Shown piece after piece: positions 27,335 to 38,994 of a stretch of 64,000 nucleotides of DNA. Made by a program: the position numbers and the translations under genes. Location: positions 4,831,857 through 4,895,856 of the forward strand of contig NZ_CP101655.1 in NCBI RefSeq assembly GCF_028830055.1. The letters are read 5' to 3'. This stretch comes from Pseudomonas serboccidentalis. Lineage in GTDB: Bacteria > Pseudomonadota > Gammaproteobacteria > Pseudomonadales > Pseudomonadaceae. The notes beneath the pieces were generated by a model. That model did not search any database. It saw only the letters and a list, made by a program, of their open reading frames with translations, and was not told the DNA's origin. Each line of letters starts with the position of its first letter. Within the stretch, counting starts at the first letter, position 1.

Positions 27335-27778
27335 TCAACGTGCCGGCGGCTGCTCGCCCAGTGGCACCACCGCCATGGTCAGGCGCGAGACGCAGCTGGC
27401 CTTGCCTTCATCGCTGGTCAGGCGGATATCCCAGACATGCGTGGTGCGGCCGATATGAATCGGTTTGGCCACCGCCGTCACCCGTCCGCTGCGCAAGCCG
27501 CGCAAGTGGTTGGCGTTGATCTCCAGCCCCACGCAATAGAACTTGCTGGCATCGATGCACAGGTAGCTGGCCATCGAGCCGACAGTTTCCGCCAGCACCA
27601 CCGAGGCGCCGCCATGCAGCAGGCCGTAAGGCTGGTGGGTGCGGTGGTCGATGACCATGCTCGCCGTCAGCGACTCTTCGTCGAAGGCTTCAAAGCGGAT
27701 ATCCAGCACTTCGCCGATGGTGTTTTTCTGGATTGCGTTCAACTGCTCGATGTTCGGAGTGGTGCGCCACAAGGTCAT
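27335..27778 (-). CDS. Hotdog-fold acyl-CoA thioesterase (PaaI/YdiI type)
   Basis: 147 aa. The segment YGLLHGGASVVLAETVGSMASYLC is the hotdog helix with the catalytic Glu/His-Gly-Gly region of PaaI/MenI-like enzymes, which hydrolyse acyl- or aryl-CoA. The C-terminus (RTTHVWDIRLTSDEGKASCVSRLTMAV) is the usual strand pair. It lies 31 bp downstream of an acyl-CoA synthetase gene on the same strand, so the pair may form one operon that makes and breaks CoA esters. Confidence 0.9.
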   Translation of the reverse strand: MTLWRTTPNIEQLNAIQKNTIGEVLDIRFEAFDEESLTASMVIDHRTHQPYGLLHGGASVVLAETVGSMASYLCIDASKFYCVGLEINANHLRGLRSGRVTAVAKPIHIGRTTHVWDIRLTSDEGKASCVSRLTMAVVPLGEQPPAR

Positions 27779-27809
27779 CGCAGGCTTCCTTTGTTGTTTT
27801 GATCGTCAC

Positions 27810-29465
27810 TCAATCCTGCCACAGCACCGCCTCGCTGCGCGCGCTCCATTCTTCAAAGCGCGCGCCGTAGGTGTCTTCGATGACGTTGCGCTTGATCTTC
27901 AATGTCGGCGTGAGAAAGCCGTTTTCCACCGCCCAACTGTCCTTGACCACCACCAGCCGTCGCAGGCGTTCGTGCTTGTCGAGTACGGCGTTGACCTCTT
28001 CCAGCAGCTTCTCCAGGCTCGAATGCAGACTCGCCCGCGCCTCCTCCTGATTGACGTTCGAGAGCACACACAAGCCCAGCGGCGCACTCAGACCATCGCC
28101 CACCACACAGACCTGCTCGATCCGCGAATGCACCGCCAGGCGGTTTTCAATCGGCGCCGGGGCCACGTATTTGCCTTTGCTGGTCTTGAAGATTTCCTTG
28201 AGCCGCCCGGTCAGGCGCAAGCGCCCCTCGGCGTCCTGTTCGCCCTTGTCGCCGGTACGCAGGAAGCCGTCTTCGGTCAGGGTTTCGGCGGTTTTCTGCG
28301 GCTCCTTGAAATAGCCGAGCATGTTCGCCTGACTGCGCACCTGCACCTCGCCGGACTCGTCGATACGCACTTCGACCTCCGGGCACGGCTTGCCGATCCA
28401 GCCCTGTTTGTATTGGCCCGGCAGGCAGATGTGCGAGTAGCCGCAACTCTCGGTCATGCCATAGACCTCCAGCACATCGAGGCCGAGCTTCTGATACCAA
28501 CTGAGCAGGGTCTGTGGCACTGGCGCGGCACCAGACAGGGCGACGCGCAGCGCATCGAGCCCCAACCCGGCCAACACTTTGTGCCCTACCCGCTTGCCAA
28601 TCCACGGCAGGCCCAACAGGAAATCCAGGCGTTTGGCCGGGATCTTGCCGTACACGCCCATCTGGAATTTGGTCCAGATTCGCGGCACGCCGAACATCGC
28701 GGTGGGCCGCGCCCGTTGCAGATCGGTGATGAAGGTGTCGAGGCTTTCGGCAAAGAACACGGTTTGCCCGGTATAGATTGAGGCCAGTTCAACGAACATT
28801 CGTTCGGCGACATGGCACAGCGGCAGGTACGACAGCAGCCGGTCGTTCTCGTTGAGGCCGAACAACTGCGTGCCATGCGTCGTGGCAAACCCCAGATTGG
28901 CAAAGCTGTGCATCACGCCCTTGGGCAACCCGGTGGTGCCGGAGGTGTAGATGATGGTTGCCAGTTGCTCGCCCGCCGGGCGCGGGTCGTCCTGGATCGG
29001 CGAGCGCTTCTGCAGGTCGTCCCAACTGAAATCGAACGTGCCGGGCGGATGCAACGGCAGGCTGATGGTTGGCAAGTCCGTTGGCACACCGGCCGACATC
29101 CCGGGCCAGTCATCGAGCTTGCCGATGAACGCCAGCACGCTATCCGAATGCGTGAGGACCTGATTCACTGAGTCTGCCGTGAGGTTGGGATACAGCGGCA
29201 CCGACACGTGCCCGGCCATCCAGATCGCCAGATCGGCGATGATCCAGTGCGCGCAGTTTTTCGAGATCAGCGCGATGTGGCTGCCTTGCGGCAATTCCCG
29301 GGCGCGCAGCCAATGCGCGGCGCAACGGGCCTGGTGGCCGACATCGGCCCAGGTCAGGGTCTCGACCTGCCCGCCGCCGATGGGCTGCACGAGAAAACGC
29401 TGGCGCGGGTGCCGGGCCTCACGTTCGTAAAACACGTCCAGCGGTAAACGGAAGGCGGCAGACAT
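27810..29465 (-). CDS. AMP-dependent acyl-CoA synthetase
   Basis: 551 aa. The P-loop YTSGTTGLPKGVMHS (A3), YGMTESCGYS (A5), TGDKGEQD (A7) and GRLKEIFKTSKGKYVAP (A8 hinge and A10 region) identify a long-chain-type fatty acyl-CoA synthetase of the FAA1/FadD15 group. It activates an acid to acyl-CoA in the cytoplasm or at the membrane. The ATG at 29465 has AGGAG 8 nt upstream. A perfect palindrome 40 bp upstream (29506-29527) looks like the operator of a TetR-type repressor. The thioesterase gene follows. Confidence 0.93.
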   Translation of the reverse strand: MSAAFRLPLDVFYEREARHPRQRFLVQPIGGGQVETLTWADVGHQARCAAHWLRARELPQGSHIALISKNCAHWIIADLAIWMAGHVSVPLYPNLTADSVNQVLTHSDSVLAFIGKLDDWPGMSAGVPTDLPTISLPLHPPGTFDFSWDDLQKRSPIQDDPRPAGEQLATIIYTSGTTGLPKGVMHSFANLGFATTHGTQLFGLNENDRLLSYLPLCHVAERMFVELASIYTGQTVFFAESLDTFITDLQRARPTAMFGVPRIWTKFQMGVYGKIPAKRLDFLLGLPWIGKRVGHKVLAGLGLDALRVALSGAAPVPQTLLSWYQKLGLDVLEVYGMTESCGYSHICLPGQYKQGWIGKPCPEVEVRIDESGEVQVRSQANMLGYFKEPQKTAETLTEDGFLRTGDKGEQDAEGRLRLTGRLKEIFKTSKGKYVAPAPIENRLAVHSRIEQVCVVGDGLSAPLGLCVLSNVNQEEARASLHSSLEKLLEEVNAVLDKHERLRRLVVVKDSWAVENGFLTPTLKIKRNVIEDTYGARFEEWSARSEAVLWQD

Positions 29466-29505
29466 GCGACTCGCTCCTGTTTTTTGGGTCTGGAGCAAGC
29501 GTAGT

Positions 29506-29527
29506 CAACCAAGCAAGTGCTTGGTTG
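29506..29527. promoter_or_regulatory. Perfect 22-bp operator-like palindrome
   Basis: Arms CAACCAAGCA and TGCTTGGTTG around a 2-bp centre. It lies 40 bp before the start of the acyl-CoA synthetase gene. The form CCAAGCANNTGCTTGG is characteristic of TetR-family fatty-acid regulators. No such regulator is in this window. Confidence 0.7.
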
Positions 29528-29552
29528 GATTTTTTACCAAAAGAAACAAGAT

Positions 29553-29631
29553 CAAAAGATCGCAGCCTTCGGCAGCTCCTACAGGGGGAACGCATTCCCA
29601 TGTAGGAGCTGCCGAAGGCTGCGATCTTTTG
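29553..29631. repeat. REP pair, family A
   Basis: Inverted arms caaaagatcgcagccttcgg and complement around a 24-nt loop. It lies next to the sixA stop codon. Confidence 0.88.
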
Positions 29632-29634
29632 TTT

Positions 29635-30087
29635 TTAAGGGTGCTTGAGGCTGTTGAGTTTCATAGAGCCGATCAGCAGCTCAGGGCTTTCCAGCTCGGC
29701 CAGGCCCGCCGTGCTGACCTTCTCCGGCGGATACCCGGCGCCATGTTGCAGATAGCTCAGCAGATTGCCCACCAGCGGGTTGTGGCTGACCAGCAACACA
29801 TTGCTCACCGACACCAGTTGATCGGTGACCTTGTCCGGATCGGTCTCCGGGGTCAGCCATTCGACGGTGCGAATCTCCGGCTCGAACCCCAATGCCTCGC
29901 GGACAATCTGCGCGGTCTGTTGCGCACGCAGATAAGGGCTGGCGTAGATCGCCGTCAACGGTTTGCCCATCAACCGGGCGGCGCTGCTCAAGGCTTCCTT
30001 GCGGCCGTGTTCGGTCAGCTCCCGCTCGGAGTCGGGGCGCGAGCCATAGGGCTCGGCCTCACCGTGACGCAATACCCAGAGTTTCAT
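29635..30087 (-). CDS. sixA: SixA-type phosphohistidine phosphatase
   Basis: 150 aa. LRHGEAEP carries the RHG catalytic His of the histidine phosphatase superfamily; a second His is in VSHNPLVGNL and Arg in YASPYLRAQQTA. In E. coli SixA removes phosphate from Hpt domains such as that of ArcB. A close hybrid-kinase gene (34726) and GacS in the same window are possible clients, but this is speculative. The ATG overlaps the stop of the DUF4389 gene by 4 nt. Last gene of the gpsA operon. Confidence 0.92.
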   Translation of the reverse strand: MKLWVLRHGEAEPYGSRPDSERELTEHGRKEALSSAARLMGKPLTAIYASPYLRAQQTAQIVREALGFEPEIRTVEWLTPETDPDKVTDQLVSVSNVLLVSHNPLVGNLLSYLQHGAGYPPEKVSTAGLAELESPELLIGSMKLNSLKHP

Positions 30088-30431
30088 AGCTTGGGTTCCT
30101 CATCTCGGGCCGGATGCGGTGCCGGCGGCACGGCGTGCGGCGCTTCCCCTTCCGGGGCACGCGGGGTTGGCCAGTCGGCGAACGGCCACGGTTTCTGGTC
30201 GCTGTGAAAACTGCCGAAACGGCCGATCTGCGCCAGGAACTGGCTCAGGCTGTCGCCGAAATTCATCAGGCTGGCGCTCGGGGCGCCATAAATCAAACGA
30301 TAGATCAGTTGCACCAGCACCACCGCGCCAAGGATAAACTGCGCCACTTGCCAGACCAGCACGTAGACGATCATCCACAGCACCCGCAGGAGAATGGATT
30401 CGTACTTGGCTTCGGTTTTCGGATCGTTCAT
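30084..30431 (-). CDS. DUF4389 membrane protein
   Basis: 115 aa. A single strong membrane hairpin (LLRVLWMIVYVLVWQVAQFILGAVVLVQLIYRLIYG) occupies residues 14-48, and the C-terminus is a Pro-rich cytoplasmic or periplasmic tail. This is the DUF4389 pattern. It sits between gpsA (18 bp upstream) and sixA (4-nt overlap). Function unknown. Confidence 0.88.
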   Translation of the reverse strand: MNDPKTEAKYESILLRVLWMIVYVLVWQVAQFILGAVVLVQLIYRLIYGAPSASLMNFGDSLSQFLAQIGRFGSFHSDQKPWPFADWPTPRAPEGEAPHAVPPAPHPARDEEPKL

Positions 30432-30449
30432 GGCTCGCTTCCTGTTGAA

Positions 30450-31475
30450 TCAGTTGAAACCGCTGGTGGAAATAAAGTCGACGTCGGTTTTCGGCTCGGC
30501 ACGCATCAGTAGACCGATCACCTGCTCCAGCGTGCGTCCTTCGAACAGAATCGCGTGCAGCCCGGCGACCAGCGGCATGTACACGCCGGCCTCCTGGGAC
30601 TTGGCCTTGAGCACTTTCAGGGTGTTCACCCCTTCGGCGACTTCGCCCAGACGCGACACCGCCTCATCAAGGCTCAAGCCCTGACCGAGGGCAAACCCGA
30701 CCTGATAGTTGCGGCTCTTCGGTGACGAGCACGTGACGATCAAATCACCGACCCCGGCCAGACCGAGGAAGGTCATGGGATTGGCGCCCTGATTCACCGC
30801 AAAGCGGGTCATCTCGGCCAAGGCGCGAGTGATCAGCATGCTCTTGGTGTTTTCGCCCATGTTCAGCGCCACCGCCATGCCGGCGATGATCGCGTAGACG
30901 TTTTTCAGTGCGCCGCCCAGTTCGACACCGAAACGATCGGCGCTGGCATAAACGCGGAAGGTGCGACCATGCAGCGCAGCCTGCACCTGTTTGCACAGGT
31001 CTTCGTCCTCGCTGGCGACCACGGTGGCGGTCAGCGCGTGCTCGGCGATCTCCCGCGCCAGGTTCGGCCCGGACAGCACGCCGATGCGCGCCTGCGGGGC
31101 GATCTCTTCGAGGATCTGGCTCATCAGTTTGAACGTGTGGGCTTCGATGCCCTTGGTCAGGCTGACCAGCATCTTGCCGCTCAGACGTTCGGCGTGGGCG
31201 GCCAGCACCGCGCGCAGGGCGCTCGATGGCAGCGCGACGAAGCACAGCTCGCAGGCGTCGAGGGTCGCTTGCAGGTCAGTGACGGCGGTCACCCCCGGCA
31301 GAATCTTGATGCCTTTGAGGTAACGCGGGTTCTCGCGATTGACCCGGATGGCCTCGGCCTGCTCGGGGTCACGCATCCACTGCCGGACTTGATGGCCGTT
31401 CTCGGCCAATAGATTGGCCACGGCGGTACCAAAACTTCCGCCTCCCAGGACCGCAATCGGGCGCTGTTCAGTCAT
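30450..31475 (-). CDS. gpsA: Glycerol-3-phosphate dehydrogenase [NAD(P)+]
   Basis: 341 aa. It reduces dihydroxyacetone phosphate to sn-glycerol-3-phosphate for phospholipid synthesis. [14 protein letters not shown] (residues about 11-24) is the dinucleotide loop, and the substrate lysines are in SLTKGIE and [37 protein letters not shown] is the GpsA signature. The start at 31475 restores the normal N-terminus. First gene of an operon with DUF4389 and sixA, divergent from the TonB receptor operon. Confidence 0.96.
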   Translation of the reverse strand: MTEQRPIAVLGGGSFGTAVANLLAENGHQVRQWMRDPEQAEAIRVNRENPRYLKGIKILPGVTAVTDLQATLDACELCFVALPSSALRAVLAAHAERLSGKMLVSLTKGIEAHTFKLMSQILEEIAPQARIGVLSGPNLAREIAEHALTATVVASEDEDLCKQVQAALHGRTFRVYASADRFGVELGGALKNVYAIIAGMAVALNMGENTKSMLITRALAEMTRFAVNQGANPMTFLGLAGVGDLIVTCSSPKSRNYQVGFALGQGLSLDEAVSRLGEVAEGVNTLKVLKAKSQEAGVYMPLVAGLHAILFEGRTLEQVIGLLMRAEPKTDVDFISTSGFN

Positions 31476-31671
31476 ATGCAATCCGTTAATCCATACCAGT
31501 GGCGATGCCGGCATTATACGGGGCGACCGGGTCGCGGCCAGCCCCTGCGTCAATTACCGGCACTTGTAGGAAGAAGACCGATAAAACCGAGGAAAATGCC
31601 CGCATCGTGACTGGAAAAGTCGCTGTCCTCGGTTAACATGCGCGCCAAATCTTTGTGATCAAGGCTGTGTC

Positions 31672-33795
31672 GTGTCTTTTGCTTCTCCCCCCTTGCGTTC
31701 GTCCCTGTTGCTGGCGCTGCTATTCAGCCCGGTGTTGCAGGCGGACGACCTGTTTGTCGACAGCGAAACGCTGCCGCAGGTGCTGACGGCCACGCGCCTG
31801 AAACAGACACCGGCGGAAGTGCCGGGGAGCATGACCGTACTCGACAGTGAACTGATCAACGCCAGCGGCGCCCGGGACATCAGCGAACTGCTGCGCCTGG
31901 TGCCGGGGATGATGGTCGGCAACATCAACGGCAATCAGGCGGCGGTCAATTATCACGGGACCAATGCCAGCCAGGCGCGGCGCATGCAGGTGCTGATCGA
32001 TGGCCGTTCGGTGTACCGCGCGGGTCTCGCCACGGTGGACTGGAGCGACATTCCGGTGGCCATGGAAGACATCGAGCGGATCGAGGTTTTCCGTGGGCCG
32101 AACACTGTCAGCTACGGCGCCAACGCGCTGATGGCGGTGGTCAACATCATCACCCGCAACCCGGCAGACAGCCACGGCACGCGGCTGAAGTACACCCGTG
32201 GCCAGCGCGGCATCAACGACTTCTATGCCAGCCAGGGCACCGGCTGGAATGGCGGCGATCTGCGCCTGTCGCTGTCCGGCCAGGAAGATGATGGCTTCGA
32301 CAGCGACCGCACCGGCGCCGATTATCGCGACAGCCGCCGCTTGAACCGCTTCAGCCTCGCCGTCAGCCAGACCCTGAGCGACAACCAGAGCCTCGACTGG
32401 CAGGTCAACGCGAAGGACGGCACCAATCAGCGGCCCTACACCTACCACCCGGTGTTCTCGGGGATTACCGCTGCCGGGAACAATTCCGACGTGGTCGCCA
32501 AGGATTACGCCGGCTCGGTGCGCTGGAATCTCGACATCAATCCGCAACACAGCCTTTATGTACAAGGCTCGGCCCAGCACTGGGACCGTCAACAGGTGTG
32601 GCGCGCCTGCGATGCCGAAGTGTCGTTCAGCCCACAGCTGACGCAGCTGTGGCAGCTCAACCCGAACTACACCGAACGCCTGGCGCGCAACATCACCCGC
32701 TTCACCGGCCCCGGCCCGGAGGCTGGCACGCCACAGGAAATGGCCTTGGCCAATCAGGTGCTGGATCAGTGGCGCAACGGTGCCAGCCAGACCCTGTGCG
32801 GCGACATCGACCAGAGCGCCCGGGAGTCGCGCTACGACCTCGAACTGCAGGACACTCTCAGCCTGTCCGACAGTCTGCGGCTGGTCAGCGGCATGAACTA
32901 TCGTTACGACCGGGCCGATTCCGAGACCTACTTCAACGGCACGCTGGACGACACCACCTGGCGTGCGTTCGGCCAACTGGAGTGGCGCGCCAGTGAACAC
33001 TGGCTGCTGCAGGGCGGCGCAATGTTCGAAAACACCCAATTGATCGGCAGTTCGCTGACGCCGCGCTTTGCGGTCAACTACCTGATCAACCCGCGCCACG
33101 GCCTGCGCGCGGTGTACTCGGAGGCGATCCGCTCGCCGGACATGTTCGAGAACAACGTCAACTGGAGCTATCAGGTGAGCAACCTGCGGCCCTCGGCCTA
33201 CGGTCAGTCCTCGGCCCGCTACTTCGTCAAGACCCGTGGCCCGGGCGATCTCGATCAGGAGCACATGCGCTCACGCGAGCTGGGCTACAACGGCTATTTC
33301 GCCGAGCTGGGCCTGGCGGTCGATGTAAAACTGTTCTACGACGAAATCACCGGGATGATCAGCGAGCCGCTGCGCAACAACCAATACATCGCCAGCAACG
33401 CCAACAGCTCGCGCTTTCGCGGCACCGAAACCCAGCTCGACTGGCGCGTGAGCATGCGCGATCGCCTGCGCTTCACCTACGCCTTCGTCGACGCCGAGGC
33501 GAGCAATCCGCTGGATCAGCAATTCACCTCGCGCAACAGCGGCTCCGCCGGTTGGCTGCGCGATTGGGGTCACGGCTGGAACAGCGCCCTCTTCTATTAC
33601 GGCGACAACGCCCTCAACGGTTACCGTTTCGAACGGGTCGACACGCGCATCGCCAAACGCATCGCTCTGGGCAAGGCCCAACTGCAATTGGCCGGCGTGC
33701 TGCAACAGCGGCTCGACAACGAGCCGACCACCTTCGTCGACAACAACTACGACGAACGCCGGGTGATGTACTTCAGCGCCGAGCTGGAGTTCTAA
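31672..33795 (+). CDS. TonB-dependent outer-membrane receptor
   Basis: 707 aa, GTG start with AAGG 8 nt upstream. The signal peptide ends VLQA (residue about 23). Next come a plug domain (PGSMTVLDSELINASGARDISELLRLVPGMMVG, then RRMQVLIDGRSVY, RIEVFRGPNTVSYGANALMAVVNIITR) and a 22-strand barrel ending in ELEF, with terminal Phe. Two Cys (RACDAEVS and TLCGDID) may form an extracellular disulfide. The barrel type resembles cobalamin/siderophore receptors, ligand unknown. It is directly followed (1 bp) by a periplasmic binding protein and then a hybrid kinase, with no inner-membrane importer. Confidence 0.93.
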   Translation: MSFASPPLRSSLLLALLFSPVLQADDLFVDSETLPQVLTATRLKQTPAEVPGSMTVLDSELINASGARDISELLRLVPGMMVGNINGNQAAVNYHGTNASQARRMQVLIDGRSVYRAGLATVDWSDIPVAMEDIERIEVFRGPNTVSYGANALMAVVNIITRNPADSHGTRLKYTRGQRGINDFYASQGTGWNGGDLRLSLSGQEDDGFDSDRTGADYRDSRRLNRFSLAVSQTLSDNQSLDWQVNAKDGTNQRPYTYHPVFSGITAAGNNSDVVAKDYAGSVRWNLDINPQHSLYVQGSAQHWDRQQVWRACDAEVSFSPQLTQLWQLNPNYTERLARNITRFTGPGPEAGTPQEMALANQVLDQWRNGASQTLCGDIDQSARESRYDLELQDTLSLSDSLRLVSGMNYRYDRADSETYFNGTLDDTTWRAFGQLEWRASEHWLLQGGAMFENTQLIGSSLTPRFAVNYLINPRHGLRAVYSEAIRSPDMFENNVNWSYQVSNLRPSAYGQSSARYFVKTRGPGDLDQEHMRSRELGYNGYFAELGLAVDVKLFYDEITGMISEPLRNNQYIASNANSSRFRGTETQLDWRVSMRDRLRFTYAFVDAEASNPLDQQFTSRNSGSAGWLRDWGHGWNSALFYYGDNALNGYRFERVDTRIAKRIALGKAQLQLAGVLQQRLDNEPTTFVDNNYDERRVMYFSAELEF

Positions 33796-33796
33796 G

Positions 33797-34725
33797 GTGC
33801 GCTACGGCACGACAAACAAGACGCCAACCCTTGGCCACTGGCTGGCCGGTGCCTGTCTGTTTTTGACCGCGTGGCTGCACGGCGTGGCGGTGCAGGCCGC
33901 CGATATTCTGTTGACCGGCGCCGAAGAAAGTCCCGGGGTGCAGGCCTTCGTCCAGGCCCTGAGCGAACTGCGCCCCACCGACAACGTGCGCTTCCAGCCT
34001 CTGGCCAGCCTGCCGGCACCGGGCAAGTTGCCGAGCAATCTGCGGATGATTCTGCTCGACCTGCCCAGTCTCGACTGGCGCCTTAAGGAACCTCAGGGGC
34101 CGGCAACGCTGGTGCTGCGCATCAGCCGCCTGCAAGCCCGGCAGCGCTTGGGCGCCGCGCAACCGGCGCACCTGAGTCTGCTGTGGAGCGATCCACCGCT
34201 GGGGCGGCAGCTGAAATTGATTCAGCGGATTCTGCCGCAGGCGCGGCGAGTCGGCGTGCTGTTCGATCAACACAGCGAGTTCCTGCTCAAGGAGCTGCAA
34301 CTGGCCGCCGCGCCGTTGCACCTGCAAATCGTCAGCCAGCGCTGGGACAACACCCAGGACAGCCGCCCGTTGCAGGCAGTGCTGAAAAACAGTGACGTGC
34401 TGCTGGGCCTCGACGACCCCGACCTGTACAACCCGAAAACCGCGAAGAACCTGCTGCTCAGCAGCTACTCCCGGCAGATCGCACTGGTCGGGCCGAACGC
34501 GGCGTTTGTCCGTGCCGGTAGCCTGGCCAGCACGTACAGCGATCAGCCCGATTGGCTGGCCATCCTCGACGAATTGCTCGACCGCCAGCCAGCCACTTGG
34601 CCGCGAACGCTCTATCCCGAACGTTTTAAAGTTTCAAGTAATGCGCAGGTCGCTCGTTCCCTGGGTATCGAGCCAATCGATGAAACGTCTGTTGCCCGCC
34701 AGTTGGCTGAAGGAGAAAGCCATCC

Positions 34726-34729
<4 letters not shown>
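33797..34729 (+). CDS. Periplasmic ABC-type substrate-binding protein
   Basis: 310 aa starting at GTG 33797, 1 bp after the receptor stop. Residues 1-34 are a signal peptide (cut after VQA). The rest fits the ABC_sub_bind/YtrA-like fold (PF04392 type): QLKLIQRILPQARRVGVLFDQHSEFLLKEL, SDVLLGLDDPDLYNPKTAKNLLLSSYSRQIALVGPNAAFVRAGSLAS. In other bacteria such proteins feed ABC importers or sit next to TonB receptors. Its stop overlaps the kinase start by 4 nt. It could carry the ligand from the receptor to the kinase sensor; inferred. Confidence 0.85.
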
Positions 34730-36630
<1,901 letters not shown>

Positions 36631-36696
36631 TGACGGTTTTTCGACCATCTGCGACTGGCGTGAAAAGCGAAAGTGCGGCAGTCTTAGGCACCCGAA

Positions 36697-36716
36697 CAAG
36701 CCTCAAAAGAGGCTTG
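36697..36716 (+). terminator. Hairpin after the kinase gene
   Basis: CAAGCCTC-aaaa-GAGGCTTG, an 8-bp perfect stem with an A/T-rich but not T-only tail. It may end the receptor operon or belong to the fabA leader. Confidence 0.5.
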
Positions 36717-36729
36717 AATAAAAATTTCA

Positions 36730-36743
36730 GTGCACAAGTGTAC
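36730..36743. promoter_or_regulatory. Candidate operator upstream of fabA
   Basis: GTGCACAAGTGTAC, an imperfect dyad with six of seven bases paired around AA. The fabAB operon of pseudomonads is controlled by the TetR-type regulator DesT and by FabR-like proteins. Whether this is the site is inference. Confidence 0.4.
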
Positions 36744-36877
36744 ATTCATGTCCTTGGTGCTGTGACTTTCACCACAACGCAATAGTCTATGAGTAGGCTG
36801 CCGGTACGAGGCATGAACGCGTCGATCGGCCGGGAAGATTTGCCCCACCTGCCGCATGGGATTATTGAGGAGCTCGC

Positions 36878-37393
36878 ATGACCAAACAAAACGCCTTTAC
36901 TCGGGAAGACCTGCTGCGCTGCAGTCGCGGTGAGCTGTTCGGCCCAGGTAACGCGCAACTGCCCGCCCCGAACATGCTGATGGTGGATCGCATCACCCTG
37001 ATCAGCGAAGAAGGCGGCAAGTACGGCAAAGGTGAATTGGTCGCCGAGCTGGATATCAACCCTGACCTGTGGTTCTTCGCGTGCCACTTCGAAGGCGATC
37101 CGGTGATGCCGGGCTGCCTGGGTCTGGACGCCATGTGGCAACTGGTCGGCTTCTTCCTGGGCTGGCAAGGCTTGCCGGGCCGCGGCCGTGCGCTGGGTTC
37201 GGGCGAAGTGAAATTCTTCGGCCAGGTCCTGCCGACCGCCAAGAAAGTCACCTACAACATTCATATCAAACGCGTCCTCAAGGGCAAGCTGAACCTGGCC
37301 ATTGCCGATGGTTCGGTGACTGTCGACGGTCGCGAAATCTACACCGCCGAAGGCCTTCGCGTCGGCGTGTTCACCTCCACTGACAACTTCTAA
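36878..37393 (+). CDS. fabA: Beta-hydroxydecanoyl-ACP dehydratase/isomerase
   Basis: 171 aa, full length. It dehydrates 3-hydroxydecanoyl-ACP and isomerises trans-2 to cis-3-decenoyl-ACP, the branch point of unsaturated fatty-acid synthesis. Catalytic H70 ([13 protein letters not shown]) and D84 (LGLDAMWQ) are present. GGAG lies upstream of the ATG. It is 11 bp from fabB and forms the classical fabAB operon. Confidence 0.98.
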   Translation: MTKQNAFTREDLLRCSRGELFGPGNAQLPAPNMLMVDRITLISEEGGKYGKGELVAELDINPDLWFFACHFEGDPVMPGCLGLDAMWQLVGFFLGWQGLPGRGRALGSGEVKFFGQVLPTAKKVTYNIHIKRVLKGKLNLAIADGSVTVDGREIYTAEGLRVGVFTSTDNF

Positions 37394-37404
37394 GGGTTAT
37401 TCGC

Positions 37405-38625
37405 ATGCGCCGCGTCGTTATCACTGGTCTGGGCATTGTTTCGTGCCTGGGCAATGACAAAGAGACCGTCTCCGCTAACCTGCGTGCAAGCCGCCCTGGC
37501 ATCCGGTTCAACCCGGAATATGCTGAAATGGGTCTGCGTAGCCAGGTTTCCGGCTCCATCGACCTCAACCTTGAAGAACTGATCGATCGCAAGATCTATC
37601 GTTTCGTCGGCCACGCAGCGGCTTACGCCTACCTGGCCATGAAAGACGCCATCGCTGACTCCGGCCTGACCGAAGAGCAAGTGTCCAACCCGCGTACCGG
37701 CCTGATCGCCGGCTCGGGTGGCGCGTCGACCCTGAACCAGATGGAAGCGCTGGACATCCTGCGCGAGAAAGGCGTGAAGCGCGTTGGCCCATACCGCGTC
37801 ACGCGGACCATGAGCAGCACCGTTTCCGCGTGCCTGGCCACTCCGTTCAAGATCAAGGGCCTGAACTACTCCATCGCTTCTGCCTGCGCCACCAGTGCTC
37901 ACTGCATCGGTACCGCCATGGAACAGATCCAGATGGGCAAGCAGGACATCGTCTTCGCCGGTGGCGGTGAAGAAGAGCACTGGAGCCAGTCGTTCCTGTT
38001 CGACGCCATGGGCGCCCTGTCCAGCAAGCGCAACGACACCCCGGAACAAGCCTCCCGCGCCTACGACGCCGACCGTGACGGTTTCGTCATCGCTGGCGGT
38101 GGCGGCATGGTCGTGGTTGAAGAGCTGGAACACGCTCTGGCCCGTGGAGCCAAGATCTACGCCGAAATCGTTGGCTACGGCGCAACGTCCGACGGCTACG
38201 ACATGGTTGCCCCGAGTGGCGAAGGCGCGATCCGCTGCATGCAGATGGCAATGTCCACCGTCGACACCCCGATCGACTACCTGAACACCCACGGCACCTC
38301 GACTCCGGTCGGCGACGTCGCGGAAATGAAAGGTGTGCGTGAAGTGTTCGGTGACAAGGCGCCAGCGATCAGCTCGACCAAGAGCCTGTCCGGTCACTCC
38401 CTGGGCGCCGCCGGCGTTCACGAAGCGATCTACTGCATGCTGATGATGGAAGGCAACTTCATTGCCGGTTCCGCCAACATCGACGAGCTGGACCCTGAAG
38501 TGGCCGATCTGCCGGTGCTGACCAAGACCCGCGAGAACGCCACCATCAACACCGTGATGAGCAACAGCTTCGGCTTCGGCGGCACCAACGCCACGCTGGT
38601 ACTGAAGCGCTGGGAAGGCAAGTAA
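37405..38625 (+). CDS. fabB: 3-oxoacyl-ACP synthase I
   Basis: 406 aa. It elongates the cis-3-decenoyl-ACP made by FabA. The catalytic triad is visible: C161 ([12 protein letters not shown]), His in [11 protein letters not shown] (about 296) and His in SGHSLGAAG (about 331). The C-terminal [14 protein letters not shown] is the usual ketosynthase ending. The gene ends in a strong terminator. Confidence 0.98.
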   Translation: MRRVVITGLGIVSCLGNDKETVSANLRASRPGIRFNPEYAEMGLRSQVSGSIDLNLEELIDRKIYRFVGHAAAYAYLAMKDAIADSGLTEEQVSNPRTGLIAGSGGASTLNQMEALDILREKGVKRVGPYRVTRTMSSTVSACLATPFKIKGLNYSIASACATSAHCIGTAMEQIQMGKQDIVFAGGGEEEHWSQSFLFDAMGALSSKRNDTPEQASRAYDADRDGFVIAGGGGMVVVEELEHALARGAKIYAEIVGYGATSDGYDMVAPSGEGAIRCMQMAMSTVDTPIDYLNTHGTSTPVGDVAEMKGVREVFGDKAPAISSTKSLSGHSLGAAGVHEAIYCMLMMEGNFIAGSANIDELDPEVADLPVLTKTRENATINTVMSNSFGFGGTNATLVLKRWEGK

Positions 38626-38649
38626 TTCTCCCCGCTTGAGCCGCACATG

Positions 38650-38678
38650 AAAACGCCCCGACTGGTTCGGGGCGTTTT
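38650..38678 (+). terminator. Rho-independent terminator of fabAB
   Basis: ACGCCCCGA and TTCGGGGCGT pair around a short loop, followed by seven T. Confidence 0.9.
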
Positions 38679-38704
38679 TTTGGCCTGCAGAAAGCACAAA
38701 TCCC

Positions 38705-38783
38705 TGTAGGAGCTGCCGAAGGCTGCGATCTTTTGACCTTGAACAACAGGGTCAAAAGATCGCAGCCTTCGGCAGCTCCTACA
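38705..38783. repeat. REP pair, family A, outward orientation
   Basis: Arms tgtaggagctgccgaaggct and complement with a 13-nt loop, giving a hairpin of about 33 bp. The two elements are in the opposite order to most other pairs in the window. Confidence 0.9.
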
Positions 38784-38914
38784 CAGGATATCCGAGGCGT
38801 TCGAAAATGAAACTTCTGTCATGAAACCTTGCCCCCTGCGACCGAATGTCGCGGATTTAGCGGGCTGCAGCACTGTTGCAAAATACGCAACAACACCTTG
38901 CACAAATAATCCAT

Positions 38915-38943
38915 TTACTTAGCAAGCTAACAAATCATATAAA
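38915..38943 (+). promoter_or_regulatory. Candidate promoter of the 38995 gene
   Basis: TTACTT, 17-bp spacer, TATAAA in an AT-rich stretch unlike its surroundings. Transcription would start near 38950. Apart from the fabAB terminator and the REP pair, the 370-bp gap holds nothing else I can see. Confidence 0.45.
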
Positions 38944-38994
38944 AGAGTCCTGCACACGCCTTGCTGCAGATAACTTGAGATTTGGAGCTAGCAG

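Noticed and set aside
31720..33264. 514-codon open frame opposite the TonB receptor
   Set aside because: Antisense shadow. The plus-strand frame has a signal peptide, plug motifs and a terminal Phe; the minus-strand protein is low-complexity and has no motif.
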